A DNA stretch of 64,000 nucleotides from Gracilibacillus salitolerans (GCF_009650095.1 NZ_CP045915.1:1860001-1924000), one strand, 5' to 3'; counted from the stretch's first letter, positions 42,230 to 52,026 are shown. Numbers and translations: made by a program. Notes: a model not told the origin generated them from the letters alone.

Positions 42230-42322
42230 AGCTCCTTTTTAGGGTGGTAAAAAAACCTCCCACTCCTTTCTTTCATTGAGAAGCAGTCATCACCCCTCAC
42301 TGACTGCTTCTCCTTTCTTTTA
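42230..42322 (+). ncRNA. Candidate C-rich small RNA upstream of secA
   Basis: A promoter-like TTGTTC (42196-42201), 16 bases, TATAAA (42218-42223) precedes about 90 bases that end in a perfect 12-bp hairpin (GAGAAGCAGTCA with TGACTGCTTCTC, 42278-42312) and CTTTCTTTT. The sequence between holds CCTCCC, CTCCTTTC and, in the terminator loop, CACCCCTC, which are complementary to ribosome binding sites, as in known Gram-positive antisense small RNAs. Ends are estimates. It might instead be the leader of secA, but the hairpin argues for a separate transcript. Confidence 0.4.
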
Positions 42323-42330
42323 GCGGATTA

Positions 42331-42360
42331 TTGTAATTTTTATCATGCAAGTGTTATGAT
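42331..42360 (+). promoter_or_regulatory. Promoter of secA
   Basis: TTGTAA (42331-42336), 18 bases, TATGAT (42355-42360), about 62 bases before the secA start codon. Confidence 0.65.
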
Positions 42361-42422
42361 AGAGAATGGAAAATTATTTTATATAACATGTATCGATTTT
42401 AGGATAAAGAGGAGCGGCTACA

Positions 42423-44933
42423 ATGCGTGGATTATTAAAAAAAGTATTCGGTGATGGTAACCAACGTGAACTCAAAAGTTTAGAAAAAATTGCAGATGAA
42501 ATAGAAGCGTTAGAGCCATCGATACAGCTATTATCAGATGATGATTTAAAAAATAAAACGCAAGTCTTTATGGAACGCTATCAAAACGGTGAAACCCTTG
42601 ATGATCTCTTGGTTGAAGCATTTGCAGTAGTTCGCGAAGCTGCGAAACGTGTGTTAGGCATGCGACCATTTTATGTACAACTTGTTGGTGCGATAGCGAT
42701 GCATAACGGTAATATCGCAGAGATGAAAACAGGGGAAGGGAAAACTCTCGCTTCCACCATGCCTGCATATTTAAATGCAATAACCGGAAAAGGTGTACAC
42801 ATTATCACAGTAAACGACTACTTAGCTGATCGTGATGCCAGAGAAATGGGAGAATTATATCAATTTTTAGGCTTAACAGTTGGGTTTAACCAAAATGGTA
42901 TGCCTAAAGAAGAAAAAAGAGAAGCATATGAAGCAGACATCACATATGGTACAAATAACGAATTTGGTTTCGACTATTTGCGTGACAATATGGTTTTGTA
43001 CAAAGAACAAATGGTACAGCGCCCCTTACACTTTGCCATTATCGATGAGGTCGACTCGATTTTAATTGACGAGGCGCGTACTCCACTTATTATTTCCGGT
43101 ACCGCACAAAAATCAGCAAGTATGTATCAGCAAGCGAATTCTTTTGTACGCACATTAAAAAATGAAGATGATTATACGTTTGATGAAAAGTCAAAAGGTG
43201 TACAGTTAACAGAAGAAGGAATGAATAAGGCGGAACGTTTCTTTAACATTGAGAATCTGTTTGATCTTAACAATGTCACACTAATGCATCATATTAATCA
43301 AGCATTAAAAGCACATGTGGCGATGCATCGAGATACTGATTATGTCGTGGAAGAAGACCAAGTGGTGATTGTCGATCAATTCACAGGCCGTTTAATGAAG
43401 GGTCGTCGATACAGTGATGGTTTACACCAAGCGATTGAGGCAAAAGAAGGCCTGCAAATTCAAAACGAAAGTATGACGCTAGCATCTATCACATTCCAAA
43501 ACTACTTCCGAATGTATGAAAAACTCGCCGGTATGACAGGTACTGCGAAAACGGAAGAAGAGGAGTTCCGTAATATTTATGCGATGGATGTTGTTGCAAT
43601 ACCGACTAACCAGCCAATTATCCGTGAAGATAAAGCTGATTTAATTTATAAGACAATGGAAGGTAAGTTTAGAGCGGTTGTCGAGGAGATAAAAGAACGT
43701 TATGAAAAAGGTCAACCAGTATTAGTTGGTACAGTGGCGGTCGAAACGTCCGAATTAATTGCGAAGTTATTGAAAAAAGCTGGTGTCAATCATAATGTGT
43801 TAAACGCGAAAAACCATTATCGTGAAGCTGAAATTATCGAAAATGCTGGTCAGAAGCATGCTGTGACGATTGCTACCAATATGGCTGGTCGTGGTACAGA
43901 TATCAAACTCGGTGATGGTGTGAAAGATTTAGGCGGCCTTGCAGTCATAGGTACAGAGCGTCACGAATCTCGCCGTATTGATAACCAGTTACGGGGGCGT
44001 TCCGGTCGTCAAGGGGACCCTGGGGTAACGCAATTCTATTTATCAATGGAAGATGAATTAATGCGTCGATTCGGGTCAGACAATATGAAAAATATGATGG
44101 AACGACTCGGAATGGATGATACGCAACCGATTGAAAGTAAAATGGTTTCACGTGCAGTGGAATCGGCACAAAAACGTGTAGAAGGTAATAACTTTGATGC
44201 ACGTAAAACAATTCTATCGTATGATGACGTGTTACGACAGCAACGTGAGATTATTTACAAGCAACGTTTTGATGTAATTGATTCTGATAATCTGCGTGAA
44301 ATTATTGAACAAATGATTCAGACCACAGTGGAAAATGCTGTCGACACATATATGGCAGATGATATTCCCGAGAACTGGAACCTAACTGGTTTAATTGAAT
44401 ATATCCATGCTACCTTACTGGAATCAGATTGGATTACAGAAGATGATCTGAAAGGTAAAGAAAAAGATGAAGTAACCGACTTGATCATGGCAAAAATTAA
44501 AGAAAAATATGAGCAAAAAGAAGAAGAATTTACATCTGAAAGAATGCGTGAATTTGAAAAAGTCATCGTTCTTCGTACAGTAGATACGAAATGGATGGAC
44601 CATATCGATCAGATGGATCAACTTCGCCAAGGTATTCACTTGAGAGCATACGGCCAAAATGATCCACTGCGCGAATACCAGATGGAAGGTTTCTCCATGT
44701 TCGAGCAGATGGTTGATGTGATTAATGAAGAAGTAGCAAAATATGTAATGAAAGCACAAATTCGTGAAAACTTAAAAAGAGAAGCAGTTGTGAAAGATAC
44801 GCAAGCTGTATCTGGTGGCGATCAGCAAAAGAAAAAAGTGAAAAGACCTTATGTCAAAGTACAAACAGTCGGACGTAATGAACCATGCCCTTGTGGCAGT
44901 GGTAAGAAATACAAACATTGTCATGGACGTTAA
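42423..44933 (+). CDS. secA: Preprotein translocase motor SecA
   Basis: The 836-residue protein has the SecA DEAD motor with [20 protein letters not shown], the [20 protein letters not shown]alker B, the preprotein cross-linking region, [11 protein letters not shown] and [10 protein letters not shown] motifs, and a C-terminal zinc motif [17 protein letters not shown]. Length agrees with Bacillus SecA (about 840). It drives secretion through SecYEG, which would include the signal-peptide proteins encoded in this window. It has its own promoter and is followed by prfB after 19 bases, as in B. subtilis. Confidence 0.98.
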   Translation: MRGLLKKVFGDGNQRELKSLEKIADEIEALEPSIQLLSDDDLKNKTQVFMERYQNGETLDDLLVEAFAVVREAAKRVLGMRPFYVQLVGAIAMHNGNIAEMKTGEGKTLASTMPAYLNAITGKGVHIITVNDYLADRDAREMGELYQFLGLTVGFNQNGMPKEEKREAYEADITYGTNNEFGFDYLRDNMVLYKEQMVQRPLHFAIIDEVDSILIDEARTPLIISGTAQKSASMYQQANSFVRTLKNEDDYTFDEKSKGVQLTEEGMNKAERFFNIENLFDLNNVTLMHHINQALKAHVAMHRDTDYVVEEDQVVIVDQFTGRLMKGRRYSDGLHQAIEAKEGLQIQNESMTLASITFQNYFRMYEKLAGMTGTAKTEEEEFRNIYAMDVVAIPTNQPIIREDKADLIYKTMEGKFRAVVEEIKERYEKGQPVLVGTVAVETSELIAKLLKKAGVNHNVLNAKNHYREAEIIENAGQKHAVTIATNMAGRGTDIKLGDGVKDLGGLAVIGTERHESRRIDNQLRGRSGRQGDPGVTQFYLSMEDELMRRFGSDNMKNMMERLGMDDTQPIESKMVSRAVESAQKRVEGNNFDARKTILSYDDVLRQQREIIYKQRFDVIDSDNLREIIEQMIQTTVENAVDTYMADDIPENWNLTGLIEYIHATLLESDWITEDDLKGKEKDEVTDLIMAKIKEKYEQKEEEFTSERMREFEKVIVLRTVDTKWMDHIDQMDQLRQGIHLRAYGQNDPLREYQMEGFSMFEQMVDVINEEVAKYVMKAQIRENLKREAVVKDTQAVSGGDQQKKKVKRPYVKVQTVGRNEPCPCGSGKKYKHCHGR

Positions 44934-44952
44934 GGTTAAATGAGGTGGAAAG

Positions 44953-46054
44953 ATGGAACTAGTAGAAATTAAACAAGAATTAGATAAGATGGCTAAGCGA
45001 TTAGCGGATTTTAGGGGGTCTCTTTGACTTAGATGCAAAGAGAGCCCGAATCGCCGAATTGGATGAGGTCATGTCAAATCCGAGCTTTTGGAATGATCAA
45101 CAGGCAGCCCAGAAAACAATCAATGAGGCAAATGGTTTAAAAGAGTTAGTACAAGCTTTTGATAAAAATGAAGAATCATTGGAAAATGCAGAAGTTTCCT
45201 ATGAATTAGTCAAAGAAGAAAATGATGAGGACCTTCGGGAAGAATTAGAAAATGAAGCACAATCTCTCACCGAAGCACTCAATCAATTTGAATTATTTAT
45301 TCTTTTAAGTGAACCATATGATAAGAACAATGCCATCTTGGAATTGCACCCAGGTGCTGGTGGTACTGAATCACAAGACTGGGCAAACATGCTTTTACGT
45401 TTGTATACAAGATGGGCAGAATCAAAAGGATTCAAAGTAGAAACCCTAGATTATCTTCCAGGTGAAGAAGCAGGGGTCAAAAGTGTTACTCTCTTAATCA
45501 AAGGCCATAATGCCTATGGTTATTTGAAAGCAGAAAAAGGGGTGCACCGTCTTGTTCGTATCTCACCATTTGATTCATCTGGCCGTCGTCACACGTCATT
45601 CGTTTCCTGTGATGTAACGCCAGAGTTAGACGATGATATTGATATCGAGATCAATACCGAAGATTTGAAAATTGATACGTATCGTTCGAGCGGTGCTGGG
45701 GGACAACACGTTAATACAACCGACTCAGCTGTCCGTATTACCCATTTACCAACAAACACGGTAGTAACGTGTCAATCAGAAAGATCACAAATAAAAAACA
45801 GAGATCAAGCGATGAAGATGTTAAAAGCAAAATTATATCAATTAGAAATTGAAAAACAACAACAAGAAATGGCTGAAATTCGTGGAGAACAGAAAGAAAT
45901 TGGTTGGGGCAGTCAAATACGTTCTTATGTCTTCCATCCGTATTCAATGGTAAAAGATCACCGCACAGATTACGAAACAGGGAATACCCAAGCAGTAATG
46001 GATGGAGAGATAGACAATTTTATCGATGCTTATTTACGTTCTGTAATGAATTAA
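44953..46054 (+). CDS. prfB: Peptide chain release factor 2, programmed +1 frameshift
   Basis: The first frame runs from ATG 44953 to a TGA at 45025-45027 inside the classical site AGGGGGTCTCTTTGAC. A +1 shift at CTT TGA joins 44953-45024 to 45026-46054 and gives 366 residues. The protein has the RF2 SPF anticodon-like tripeptide ([10 protein letters not shown]) and the GGQ hydrolysis motif ([14 protein letters not shown]). RF2 reads TGA and TAA, and the shift lets low RF2 levels raise its own synthesis. The internal TGA is therefore not a mutation. It follows secA closely and ends before a terminator. Confidence 0.98.
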
Positions 46055-46092
46055 ACGAGCAAAAGGGGGGAAGTTCTCCTTTTGCTCGTTTT
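46053..46092 (+). terminator. Terminator after prfB
   Basis: AAACGAGCAAAAGG pairs with CCTTTTGCTCGTTT (14 bp), loop of 11 bases, then TT. It begins inside the prfB stop. Confidence 0.88.
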
Positions 46093-46126
46093 ACTGTGTA
46101 ATTAACAACGAAGGAGTGATGCAAAC

Positions 46127-46990
46127 ATGATGACGAGATACCGAAGAAAACAAATGCCTAACTGGTTACGACAAACATTAGATTATACTTTTGTATTAAT
46201 AGGTGCTTTTTTTGTCGCCATAGCATTTAACCTATTTTTATTACCAAATAATATCGCATCAGGTGGTGTTGCGGGGGTCAGTACGATTACAAAAGCTGTC
46301 TTCAATTGGGAACCATCGATAGTACAATGGGGTCTAAACATTCCATTGTTTATCGCAGGAGTTGTCATTCTAGGAAAAAATTTTGGAGCAAAATCCCTTG
46401 TTGGTACGATAATTTTACCATTTTATGTATTTTTGACAAGAGATATACAACCAGCAACAGCTGATCCACTACTGGCAGCTATCTTTGGTGGGATGATTGT
46501 CGGAATTGGGATTGGCATTGTCTTTCGTGGAAAAGCTTCAACAGGTGGGATGGATTTAGCAGCACAGATACTACATAAATATACCGCTCTACCACTCGGC
46601 GTATGTTTAGCTGTATTTGACGGCTTAATCGTATTAACAGCTTCATTTGTCTTCTCTATTGAAGAAGGTTTATACGCGTTGATCGGTTTATTTATTACTA
46701 GCCGGACAATTGATTTTGTTCAAGTGGGTCTAAATACCTCTAAGAATGTTATGGTTATAACGAATCAACCTGAAGAAGTTCGTCGAATTTTGTTGAATGA
46801 TATTGATCGAGGTGTTACTATCTTTAAAGGGTCTGGTGGTTATACAGATGAGGATCGGAAAGTGTTAATGTGTGTCGTTCAGCAAAATGAGTTCAGTAAG
46901 ACCACAAGAGCTGTCAAATCCATAGATCCAGATGCTTTTGTTATTGCCATGAACGCAACAGAAGTGTTAGGAGAAGGATTCAAACGATAA
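46127..46990 (+). CDS. yvjA: YitT-family (DUF161/DUF2179) membrane protein
   Basis: The 287-residue protein has about five or six membrane helices in its first 200 residues, beginning after QTLDYTFVLIGAFFVAIAFN, with the family signature NIASGGVAGVST and GKASTGGMDLAA. A C-terminal DUF2179 domain follows (VGLNTSKNVMVITN, GRGV/GVTIFKGSGGYT-type loop, FVIAMNATEVLGEGF). Function of the family is unproven; transport is often proposed. The B. subtilis paralogue yvjA lies in the same area near ftsEX. AAGGAGTGATG precedes the start. Confidence 0.88.
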   Translation: MMTRYRRKQMPNWLRQTLDYTFVLIGAFFVAIAFNLFLLPNNIASGGVAGVSTITKAVFNWEPSIVQWGLNIPLFIAGVVILGKNFGAKSLVGTIILPFYVFLTRDIQPATADPLLAAIFGGMIVGIGIGIVFRGKASTGGMDLAAQILHKYTALPLGVCLAVFDGLIVLTASFVFSIEEGLYALIGLFITSRTIDFVQVGLNTSKNVMVITNQPEEVRRILLNDIDRGVTIFKGSGGYTDEDRKVLMCVVQQNEFSKTTRAVKSIDPDAFVIAMNATEVLGEGFKR

Positions 46991-47097
46991 TTTCCATTAA
47001 TTAGTTCGAAATCCCAGACTTAGGTATCAGAGTAATTTTTTTTTACATTTTGAAATGAAATTGTAATAAAAAATAAGGTAAAAAATATCGAAAATGA

Positions 47098-47106
47098 TGT
47101 TATAAT
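47098..47106 (+). promoter_or_regulatory. Extended -10 promoter of ftsEX
   Basis: TGTTATAAT is an extended -10 element; no good -35 is seen. It lies about 85 bases before ftsE. Confidence 0.45.
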
Positions 47107-47190
47107 GTATACAGTATGAGATAGATCGTCGAAATTTGATTTGATCATTCGAGTAATTTTTATATAAAACGATAAAAAGGTGATTTTTTT

Positions 47191-47877
47191 ATGATAAAAA
47201 TGCAAGAAGTATATATGACTTATCCTAATGGAGTTGTTGCACTCAATGGAGTAAATGTAACAATTGAACAAGGAGAGTTTGTCTACATAGTAGGACAGAG
47301 TGGTGCAGGTAAATCAACTTTTACCAAAATGTTATTTCGAGAAGAAGTACCAACCAAGGGTTCCGTTTTAGTAAATAATACAGATATAACATCATTAAAG
47401 TGGAAGGAAGTACCTTATTTCCGAAGAAATATAGGTGTTGTTTATCAGGATTTTCGATTATTACCGAAATTAACGGTATATGAAAATATTGCATTTGCTT
47501 TGGAAGTAATTGAAGAATCACCAAAGAGCATTCGTAAACGGGTGATGAATGTATTAGATCAGGTTGGGTTAAAAAATAAAGCCCGTTTTATTCCTGATGA
47601 GTTATCAGGTGGGGAACAACAACGTGTGGCAATTGCCAGGGCGATGGTAAACCATCCGTCATTATTAATTGCGGACGAGCCAACTGGTAATTTAGACCCA
47701 GAAACTTCTTGGGAAATCATGCGAATTTTAGAAGAAATTAATGCAAGTGGTACAACGATTTTAATGGCAACTCACAGTAAAGAAATAGTGAATACAATAA
47801 AAAAACGAGTGATTGCTATGGAAGACGGTATGATTGTACGTGACGAGCATCGAGGAGAGTATGGATATGAAGTTTAG
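47191..47877 (+). CDS. ftsE: Cell division ABC ATPase FtsE
   Basis: The 228-residue ATPase has Walker A VGQSGAGKST, the Q-loop YQDFRLLP typical of FtsE, the signature LSGGEQQRVAIARA, Walker B LLIADEPTGNLDPE and the H-loop ATHSKE. With FtsX it forms the membrane complex that activates a peptidoglycan hydrolase through ATP hydrolysis. It overlaps ftsX by 11 bases with the chosen ftsX start, showing translational coupling. Confidence 0.96.
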   Translation: MIKMQEVYMTYPNGVVALNGVNVTIEQGEFVYIVGQSGAGKSTFTKMLFREEVPTKGSVLVNNTDITSLKWKEVPYFRRNIGVVYQDFRLLPKLTVYENIAFALEVIEESPKSIRKRVMNVLDQVGLKNKARFIPDELSGGEQQRVAIARAMVNHPSLLIADEPTGNLDPETSWEIMRILEEINASGTTILMATHSKEIVNTIKKRVIAMEDGMIVRDEHRGEYGYEV

Positions 47878-48760
47878 TACTTTAAAGCGACATTTCAAAG
47901 AAGGTGCTAGGAACACCTGGCGTAATGGTTGGATGACCATCGCATCTGTTGGTGCCGTAACGACCACACTAATTCTGGTTGGGGTATTTCTTGTATTAAT
48001 GCTGAATTTGAATCACATTGCTAGTGAATTGGAAGAGGATGTCCAAATCAAAGCTTTAATTGAGCTAACTGCTGAGCAGAGTGATGTGGATCAAATAGAA
48101 GAAAATATTAATGACATAAATGGTGTCGAAAGTATGGATTTTATAACCAAAGAAGAAGAACTTGAAAATTTAATCGACAGTATGGGCGAGCAAGGACAAG
48201 CATGGGGATTATATGAACAAGACAACCCCCTAAATGATGCCTTTATAGTGAAAGCGTCCAATCCACTTGAAACCGAAAGAATAGCAGCAGAAATTGAAGA
48301 GTTTGATTTCATCTATCGTGTCAATTATGGTCAGGAATATGTGGATACGCTATTTAAGTTTAATCAATATGCTAGAAATATAGGTTTAGCATTAATTATC
48401 GCATTAGTGTTCACAGCCATTTTCTTAATATCCAATACCATTAAGATTACGATACTAGCTCGTAAAAAAGAGATTGGTATTATGAAGTTGGTAGGGGCAA
48501 CAAATAACTTTATCCGATGGCCATTTTTCGTAGAAGGTATGTTTTTAGGTGTATTAGGCAGTCTTCTGCCAATAGCTGTAATTTTAATAGGTTATTATTT
48601 CTTAACACAGAACTTGACGATATTACAGCAATTTGATTTTGTGAAGATCTTGGACTTTTATCCATTTGCACTACAGATTTCACTGATTATTGTTGGAATA
48701 GGTGCTTCAATCGGTGTCTGGGGAAGTTTGATGAGTGTTCGTAAATTTTTAAAAGTTTAA
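47867..48760 (+). CDS. ftsX: Cell division membrane protein FtsX
   Basis: The 297-residue protein has a short N-terminal tail (KFSTLKRHFKEGARNTWRNG), a first membrane helix, an extracellular domain of about 110 acidic residues, and three further helices including ISNTIKITILARKKEIGIMK, the FtsX family motif. ATG 47867 lies nine bases after GAGGAG and gives the usual Bacillus length (about 296); ATG 47861 is too close. Its outer loop should contact the coiled-coil hydrolase encoded next. Confidence 0.95.
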   Translation: MKFSTLKRHFKEGARNTWRNGWMTIASVGAVTTTLILVGVFLVLMLNLNHIASELEEDVQIKALIELTAEQSDVDQIEENINDINGVESMDFITKEEELENLIDSMGEQGQAWGLYEQDNPLNDAFIVKASNPLETERIAAEIEEFDFIYRVNYGQEYVDTLFKFNQYARNIGLALIIALVFTAIFLISNTIKITILARKKEIGIMKLVGATNNFIRWPFFVEGMFLGVLGSLLPIAVILIGYYFLTQNLTILQQFDFVKILDFYPFALQISLIIVGIGASIGVWGSLMSVRKFLKV

Positions 48761-48798
48761 TAGAATACGAGAGAATTGCCATAGAGAGGGGAAGTCAT

Positions 48799-50208
48799 AT
48801 GAAACGGTGTTATTTAATCCTAACTATATTAATCATCGGTACCATTTTCTCATCAACATCAGTTTTTGCTGAATCTGTGAATGAATTGAATGAAAAAGTC
48901 GATGAATTAGAAGACGAAAAGAATCAAATTAATCAAGAAACTAATGGTGTAGAAAGTGAAGTAAATGAGACTGAGGAAAAAATTAATGAAAATCAGGAAC
49001 AACAAGAAGAAACAAAAAATGAAATAGACGTTATCAATAGTGATTTAGAAGAAACACATGCTAAATTGCAAGCAAAAGAAAACGATATTGCAGCAACTAA
49101 CAATAAAATATCTGAAACCGAAGATGAAATAGCAAAGACGGAAGAAGAGATTACAGCACTAAAGGATGAAATTGAAGCATTAAAAGAAGAAATTAAACAG
49201 CTTGAAGAGAAAATTGAATCTAGAGAAGAATTGTTAAAAAATAGATTGCGTTCCATCCAACAAAATGGTGGAAACACAAGTTACTTGGAAGTAATCTTAG
49301 GAGCGCAAAGCTTTGGCGATTTTATTAACCGTGCTACAGCGGTAACGAAAATCATGGATTCTGATAAAAAAATCGTGGAAGAACAGCAGGAGGATAAAGA
49401 AAAACTCGAAGAAAACAAAGTTGCAGTAGAAGAGAATAAAGCAGAAATGGAAGAAAAACAAGTAGCCTTAGAAGAAGATAAACAAGAATTAGAAAATACG
49501 AAGGCTTCGTTAGTTGCTCAAAAGCAGGAATTAGACGAGATTCAATCAACGTTAAATGACCAAATGGTTAATAAAGAAAATCTTATAGCACAATTGGAAA
49601 CGGAAGAAGAAGAATTGCATGAACATAAGATGAGTTTAGCCGAAGAACAAGAAACATTGCAGCAGCAGGCAGCTATGATAGAAAAAGCAAAGAAAGAAGC
49701 ACAACAAAAAATCGAACAATTAGCAGAGGAACAACGTAAAGCACAAGAAAAATCAGAAGATAGTTCTTCTAGTAGCCAGTCCAATAATAATAGTCCTTCC
49801 TTGTCAGCAGGTGGAAATGGAAGTTTGGCATGGCCGGCAGCAGGTAGAAAAACTTCCGATTATGGTTATCGTTCATTTAATGGCGGAGGTTTCCATTATG
49901 GTATTGACATTGCGAATGGTAAAGGCACCCCGATTAAAGCAGCTGCTGATGGTGTTGTATCTAGATCGTACGTATCTTCCAGCTATGGAAATACAATCTT
50001 TGTCTATCATCCAGAACTCGATCTTACTACCGTATATGCACACTTAAATAGTAGGGGAGTATCATACGGTGACTCGGTCTCACAAGGTCAGCAAATCGGT
50101 ACAATGGGTAATACAGGTAATTCATTTGGAGATCATTTACACTTTGAAGTACATATAGGTGGATGGCAACAACATAATGGCGTAAATCCACTAAACTATT
50201 TACCGTAA
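48799..50208 (+). CDS. Coiled-coil M23 peptidoglycan hydrolase, EnvC/PcsB-like FtsEX partner
   Basis: The 469-residue protein has a signal peptide (cleavage near SVFAES), a very long coiled coil (about residues 28-315) broken by NRLRSIQQNGGNTSYLEVIL, a Ser/Asn-rich linker and a C-terminal M23 metallopeptidase domain. The zinc ligands are visible in HYGIDIANG and HLHFEV. Coiled-coil proteins encoded beside ftsEX are activated by FtsX. B. subtilis uses CwlO with an NlpC/P60 domain in this role, so the M23 domain is a difference. Location: outer face of the membrane and wall. Confidence 0.92.
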   Translation: MKRCYLILTILIIGTIFSSTSVFAESVNELNEKVDELEDEKNQINQETNGVESEVNETEEKINENQEQQEETKNEIDVINSDLEETHAKLQAKENDIAATNNKISETEDEIAKTEEEITALKDEIEALKEEIKQLEEKIESREELLKNRLRSIQQNGGNTSYLEVILGAQSFGDFINRATAVTKIMDSDKKIVEEQQEDKEKLEENKVAVEENKAEMEEKQVALEEDKQELENTKASLVAQKQELDEIQSTLNDQMVNKENLIAQLETEEEELHEHKMSLAEEQETLQQQAAMIEKAKKEAQQKIEQLAEEQRKAQEKSEDSSSSSQSNNNSPSLSAGGNGSLAWPAAGRKTSDYGYRSFNGGGFHYGIDIANGKGTPIKAAADGVVSRSYVSSSYGNTIFVYHPELDLTTVYAHLNSRGVSYGDSVSQGQQIGTMGNTGNSFGDHLHFEVHIGGWQQHNGVNPLNYLP

Positions 50209-50220
50209 AATTAAAAATCG

Positions 50221-50254
50221 AAAGACATCACAAAATACTTGTGATGTCTTTTTT
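50221..50254 (+). terminator. Terminator after the M23 hydrolase gene
   Basis: AAGACATCACAA and TTGTGATGTCTT form a perfect 12-bp stem with a 5-base loop and then TTTT. Confidence 0.92.
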
Positions 50255-50323
50255 AAACCTTCATAATATAGAAGTAAACATGTTTTTATCATGGACGCTA
50301 ACTCCCTGATAAGTTTCGCTACA

Positions 50324-50352
50324 ATCAGTGTGGGGCAAAAACCACCACTGAT
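50324..50352. repeat. Hairpin in the ctpB leader
   Basis: ATCAGTG and CACTGAT pair around an inner GGGG/CC stretch with an A-rich loop, 38 bases before the ctpB start. The surrounding sequence (AAGTTTCGCTACAATCAGTG, GATGGAAGTCTCACTTTA) looks like a small repeat element; I cannot confirm other copies from this window. Confidence 0.4.
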
Positions 50353-50389
50353 GGAAGTCTCACTTTATTTAAGGCTATGGGGTGGAATA

Positions 50390-51868
50390 ATGAATATTAG
50401 AAAAAGGTATCTCGTGTTATTTTTGTTTGTAGCAATTGCTTTAGGAGCAATTGGTACCTATGTAGGCTTGTCCTTTTTTGTAGATGGAACAAGCTCTAAT
50501 GGCAATATAGCGAGTTCAGATCGCGATTTGTTGGTAGAACTGGCTGATCAACAGGAAACGATAGAAGAAAATATGGGGAAAATGTCTAAGGTAGTAGATG
50601 CGTTTTCAATCATAAAGGAAAACTATGTAGAAGAGGTTGAGGATAAGCATTTAATTGAAGGTGCCATTCAAGGCATGCTCCAATCTCTTGAGGACCCTTA
50701 TAGTGTTTATATGGATCAAGAAACAATGGACCAATTCAATGAACAAATTGAGTCCTCTTTTGAGGGAATTGGTGCTGAAGTTTCGATGACTGAAGGAAAT
50801 GTAACGATTGTTGCGCCGATAAAGGATTCTCCAGCTGAAAAAGCAGGTTTAAAACCAAATGACCAAATTCTTTCCGTTGATGGAGAAAGTGTGGAAGGAT
50901 TAGACCTTTATGAAGCAGTGAATAAAATACGTGGAGAAAAAGGGTCTCAGGTAGTGTTAGAAATCAGAAGACCTGGTGTAGATGATATGTTAGAAGTAGA
51001 ACTCACAAGAGATGCGATACCACTAGAAACGGTTTATAGCGATACAAGGGAAGAGGATGGAAAGTTAATTGGTATTATTGAATTAACCTCATTCTCAGAG
51101 AATACTGCTAGTGATTTTGAAAAAGAATTAAAGGATTTAGAGGATCAAGATATTGATGGTTTAGTAATAGATGTACGCGGAAATCCAGGTGGCTTGTTAC
51201 CTTCTGTGGAGGATATTTTAAAGAATTTTGTTCCTAAGGATACCCCTTATATTCAAATTGAGGATCCTTCAGGAAAGAAAACAAGATATTTTTCCGACAT
51301 TGAGTCTCCTAAAGACTATCCAATTGTAACATTGATTAATGAGGGTAGTGCCTCTGCATCTGAGATAATGGCTGCTTCCTTAAACGAAGCGTTAGATTAT
51401 GATATTGTCGGTGAAACTTCATTTGGAAAAGGAACCGTACAACAGACCGTATCGATGGGTGATGGCAGTACGATTAAGATTACACGATTCAGATGGTTAA
51501 CACCTGAAGGGAACTCGATACATGAAGTTGGAGTAGAGCCAACGATTGAACAAAAAATGCCGGATTATTATTACACCAACCCTGTCCAAGTCGAGGAACC
51601 TCTAACTTATAATCAGAGTGATGATAAAATCGAAAATGTTCAAATTATGCTGGAAGGCTTAGGTTATGAGCCAGGGCGCACAGATGGCTATTTTAATGAA
51701 GAAACTCAAGCAGCAGTGGAAGCATTTCAACAAGATCAGGAACTTAATGTAACAGGAGAAGTTGACGAAAAAACAGCAGAAGTACTGCAAACAACGATCA
51801 TTGAAAAAATCCGAAACAACGAAGACGATCACCAACTAGAAAAAGCAATCGACACTCTAACCCAATAA
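50390..51868 (+). CDS. ctpB: S41-family carboxy-terminal processing protease CtpB-like
   Basis: The 492-residue protein has an N-terminal membrane anchor, the S41 N-domain (AFSIIKENYVEEVEDKHLIE), a PDZ domain (SSFEGIGAEVSMTEGNVTIV, KAGLKPNDQILSVDG), the protease core with serine in INEGSASASEIMAAS and lysine in GETSFGKGTVQ, and a C-terminal peptidoglycan-binding domain (LGYEPGRTDGYFNEETQ). It acts outside the membrane. ATG 50390 follows GGGGTGG; an upstream frame from 50291 is not needed. In B. subtilis ctpB near ftsX/minJ processes SpoIVFA. A sporulation role here is not shown. Confidence 0.92.
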   Translation: MNIRKRYLVLFLFVAIALGAIGTYVGLSFFVDGTSSNGNIASSDRDLLVELADQQETIEENMGKMSKVVDAFSIIKENYVEEVEDKHLIEGAIQGMLQSLEDPYSVYMDQETMDQFNEQIESSFEGIGAEVSMTEGNVTIVAPIKDSPAEKAGLKPNDQILSVDGESVEGLDLYEAVNKIRGEKGSQVVLEIRRPGVDDMLEVELTRDAIPLETVYSDTREEDGKLIGIIELTSFSENTASDFEKELKDLEDQDIDGLVIDVRGNPGGLLPSVEDILKNFVPKDTPYIQIEDPSGKKTRYFSDIESPKDYPIVTLINEGSASASEIMAASLNEALDYDIVGETSFGKGTVQQTVSMGDGSTIKITRFRWLTPEGNSIHEVGVEPTIEQKMPDYYYTNPVQVEEPLTYNQSDDKIENVQIMLEGLGYEPGRTDGYFNEETQAAVEAFQQDQELNVTGEVDEKTAEVLQTTIIEKIRNNEDDHQLEKAIDTLTQ

Positions 51869-51884
51869 TTAGAACAACAGCCCT

Positions 51885-51921
51885 AAAGCTGTCATAGGAA
51901 CCCACTATGGCAGCTTTTTTA
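51885..51921 (+). terminator. Terminator after ctpB
   Basis: AAAGCTGTCATAG pairs with CTATGGCAGCTTT (one G-T pair, 7-base loop), followed by TTT. Confidence 0.9.
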
Positions 51922-52026
51922 TCTAAAAGAAAACGAAAATCATGAATGAAATACATAAACTGCGCAGTAACTTTCACGTGGGCTTGCTTCCTTCCGTTCT
52001 TTCCTAGATGAGTGTGAGTTCGTCGC

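Larger units (their letters stand above)
41946..42422. other. Non-coding region between adhesin gene and secA
   Basis: No protein gene is seen. The stretch holds an inverted repeat (AAAATCAG with CTGATTTT, 42175-42198), a promoter-like TTGTTC-16-TATAAA (42196-42223), a strong hairpin at 42278-42312 and the secA promoter. The middle part could encode a small RNA. Confidence 0.6.

Noticed and set aside
42423-44933. Possible accessory SecA2
   Set aside because: The full-length protein with C-terminal zinc motif next to prfB is the housekeeping SecA.
45025-45027. In-frame TGA in prfB as a possible inactivating mutation
   Set aside because: It is the regulated +1 frameshift site of RF2.
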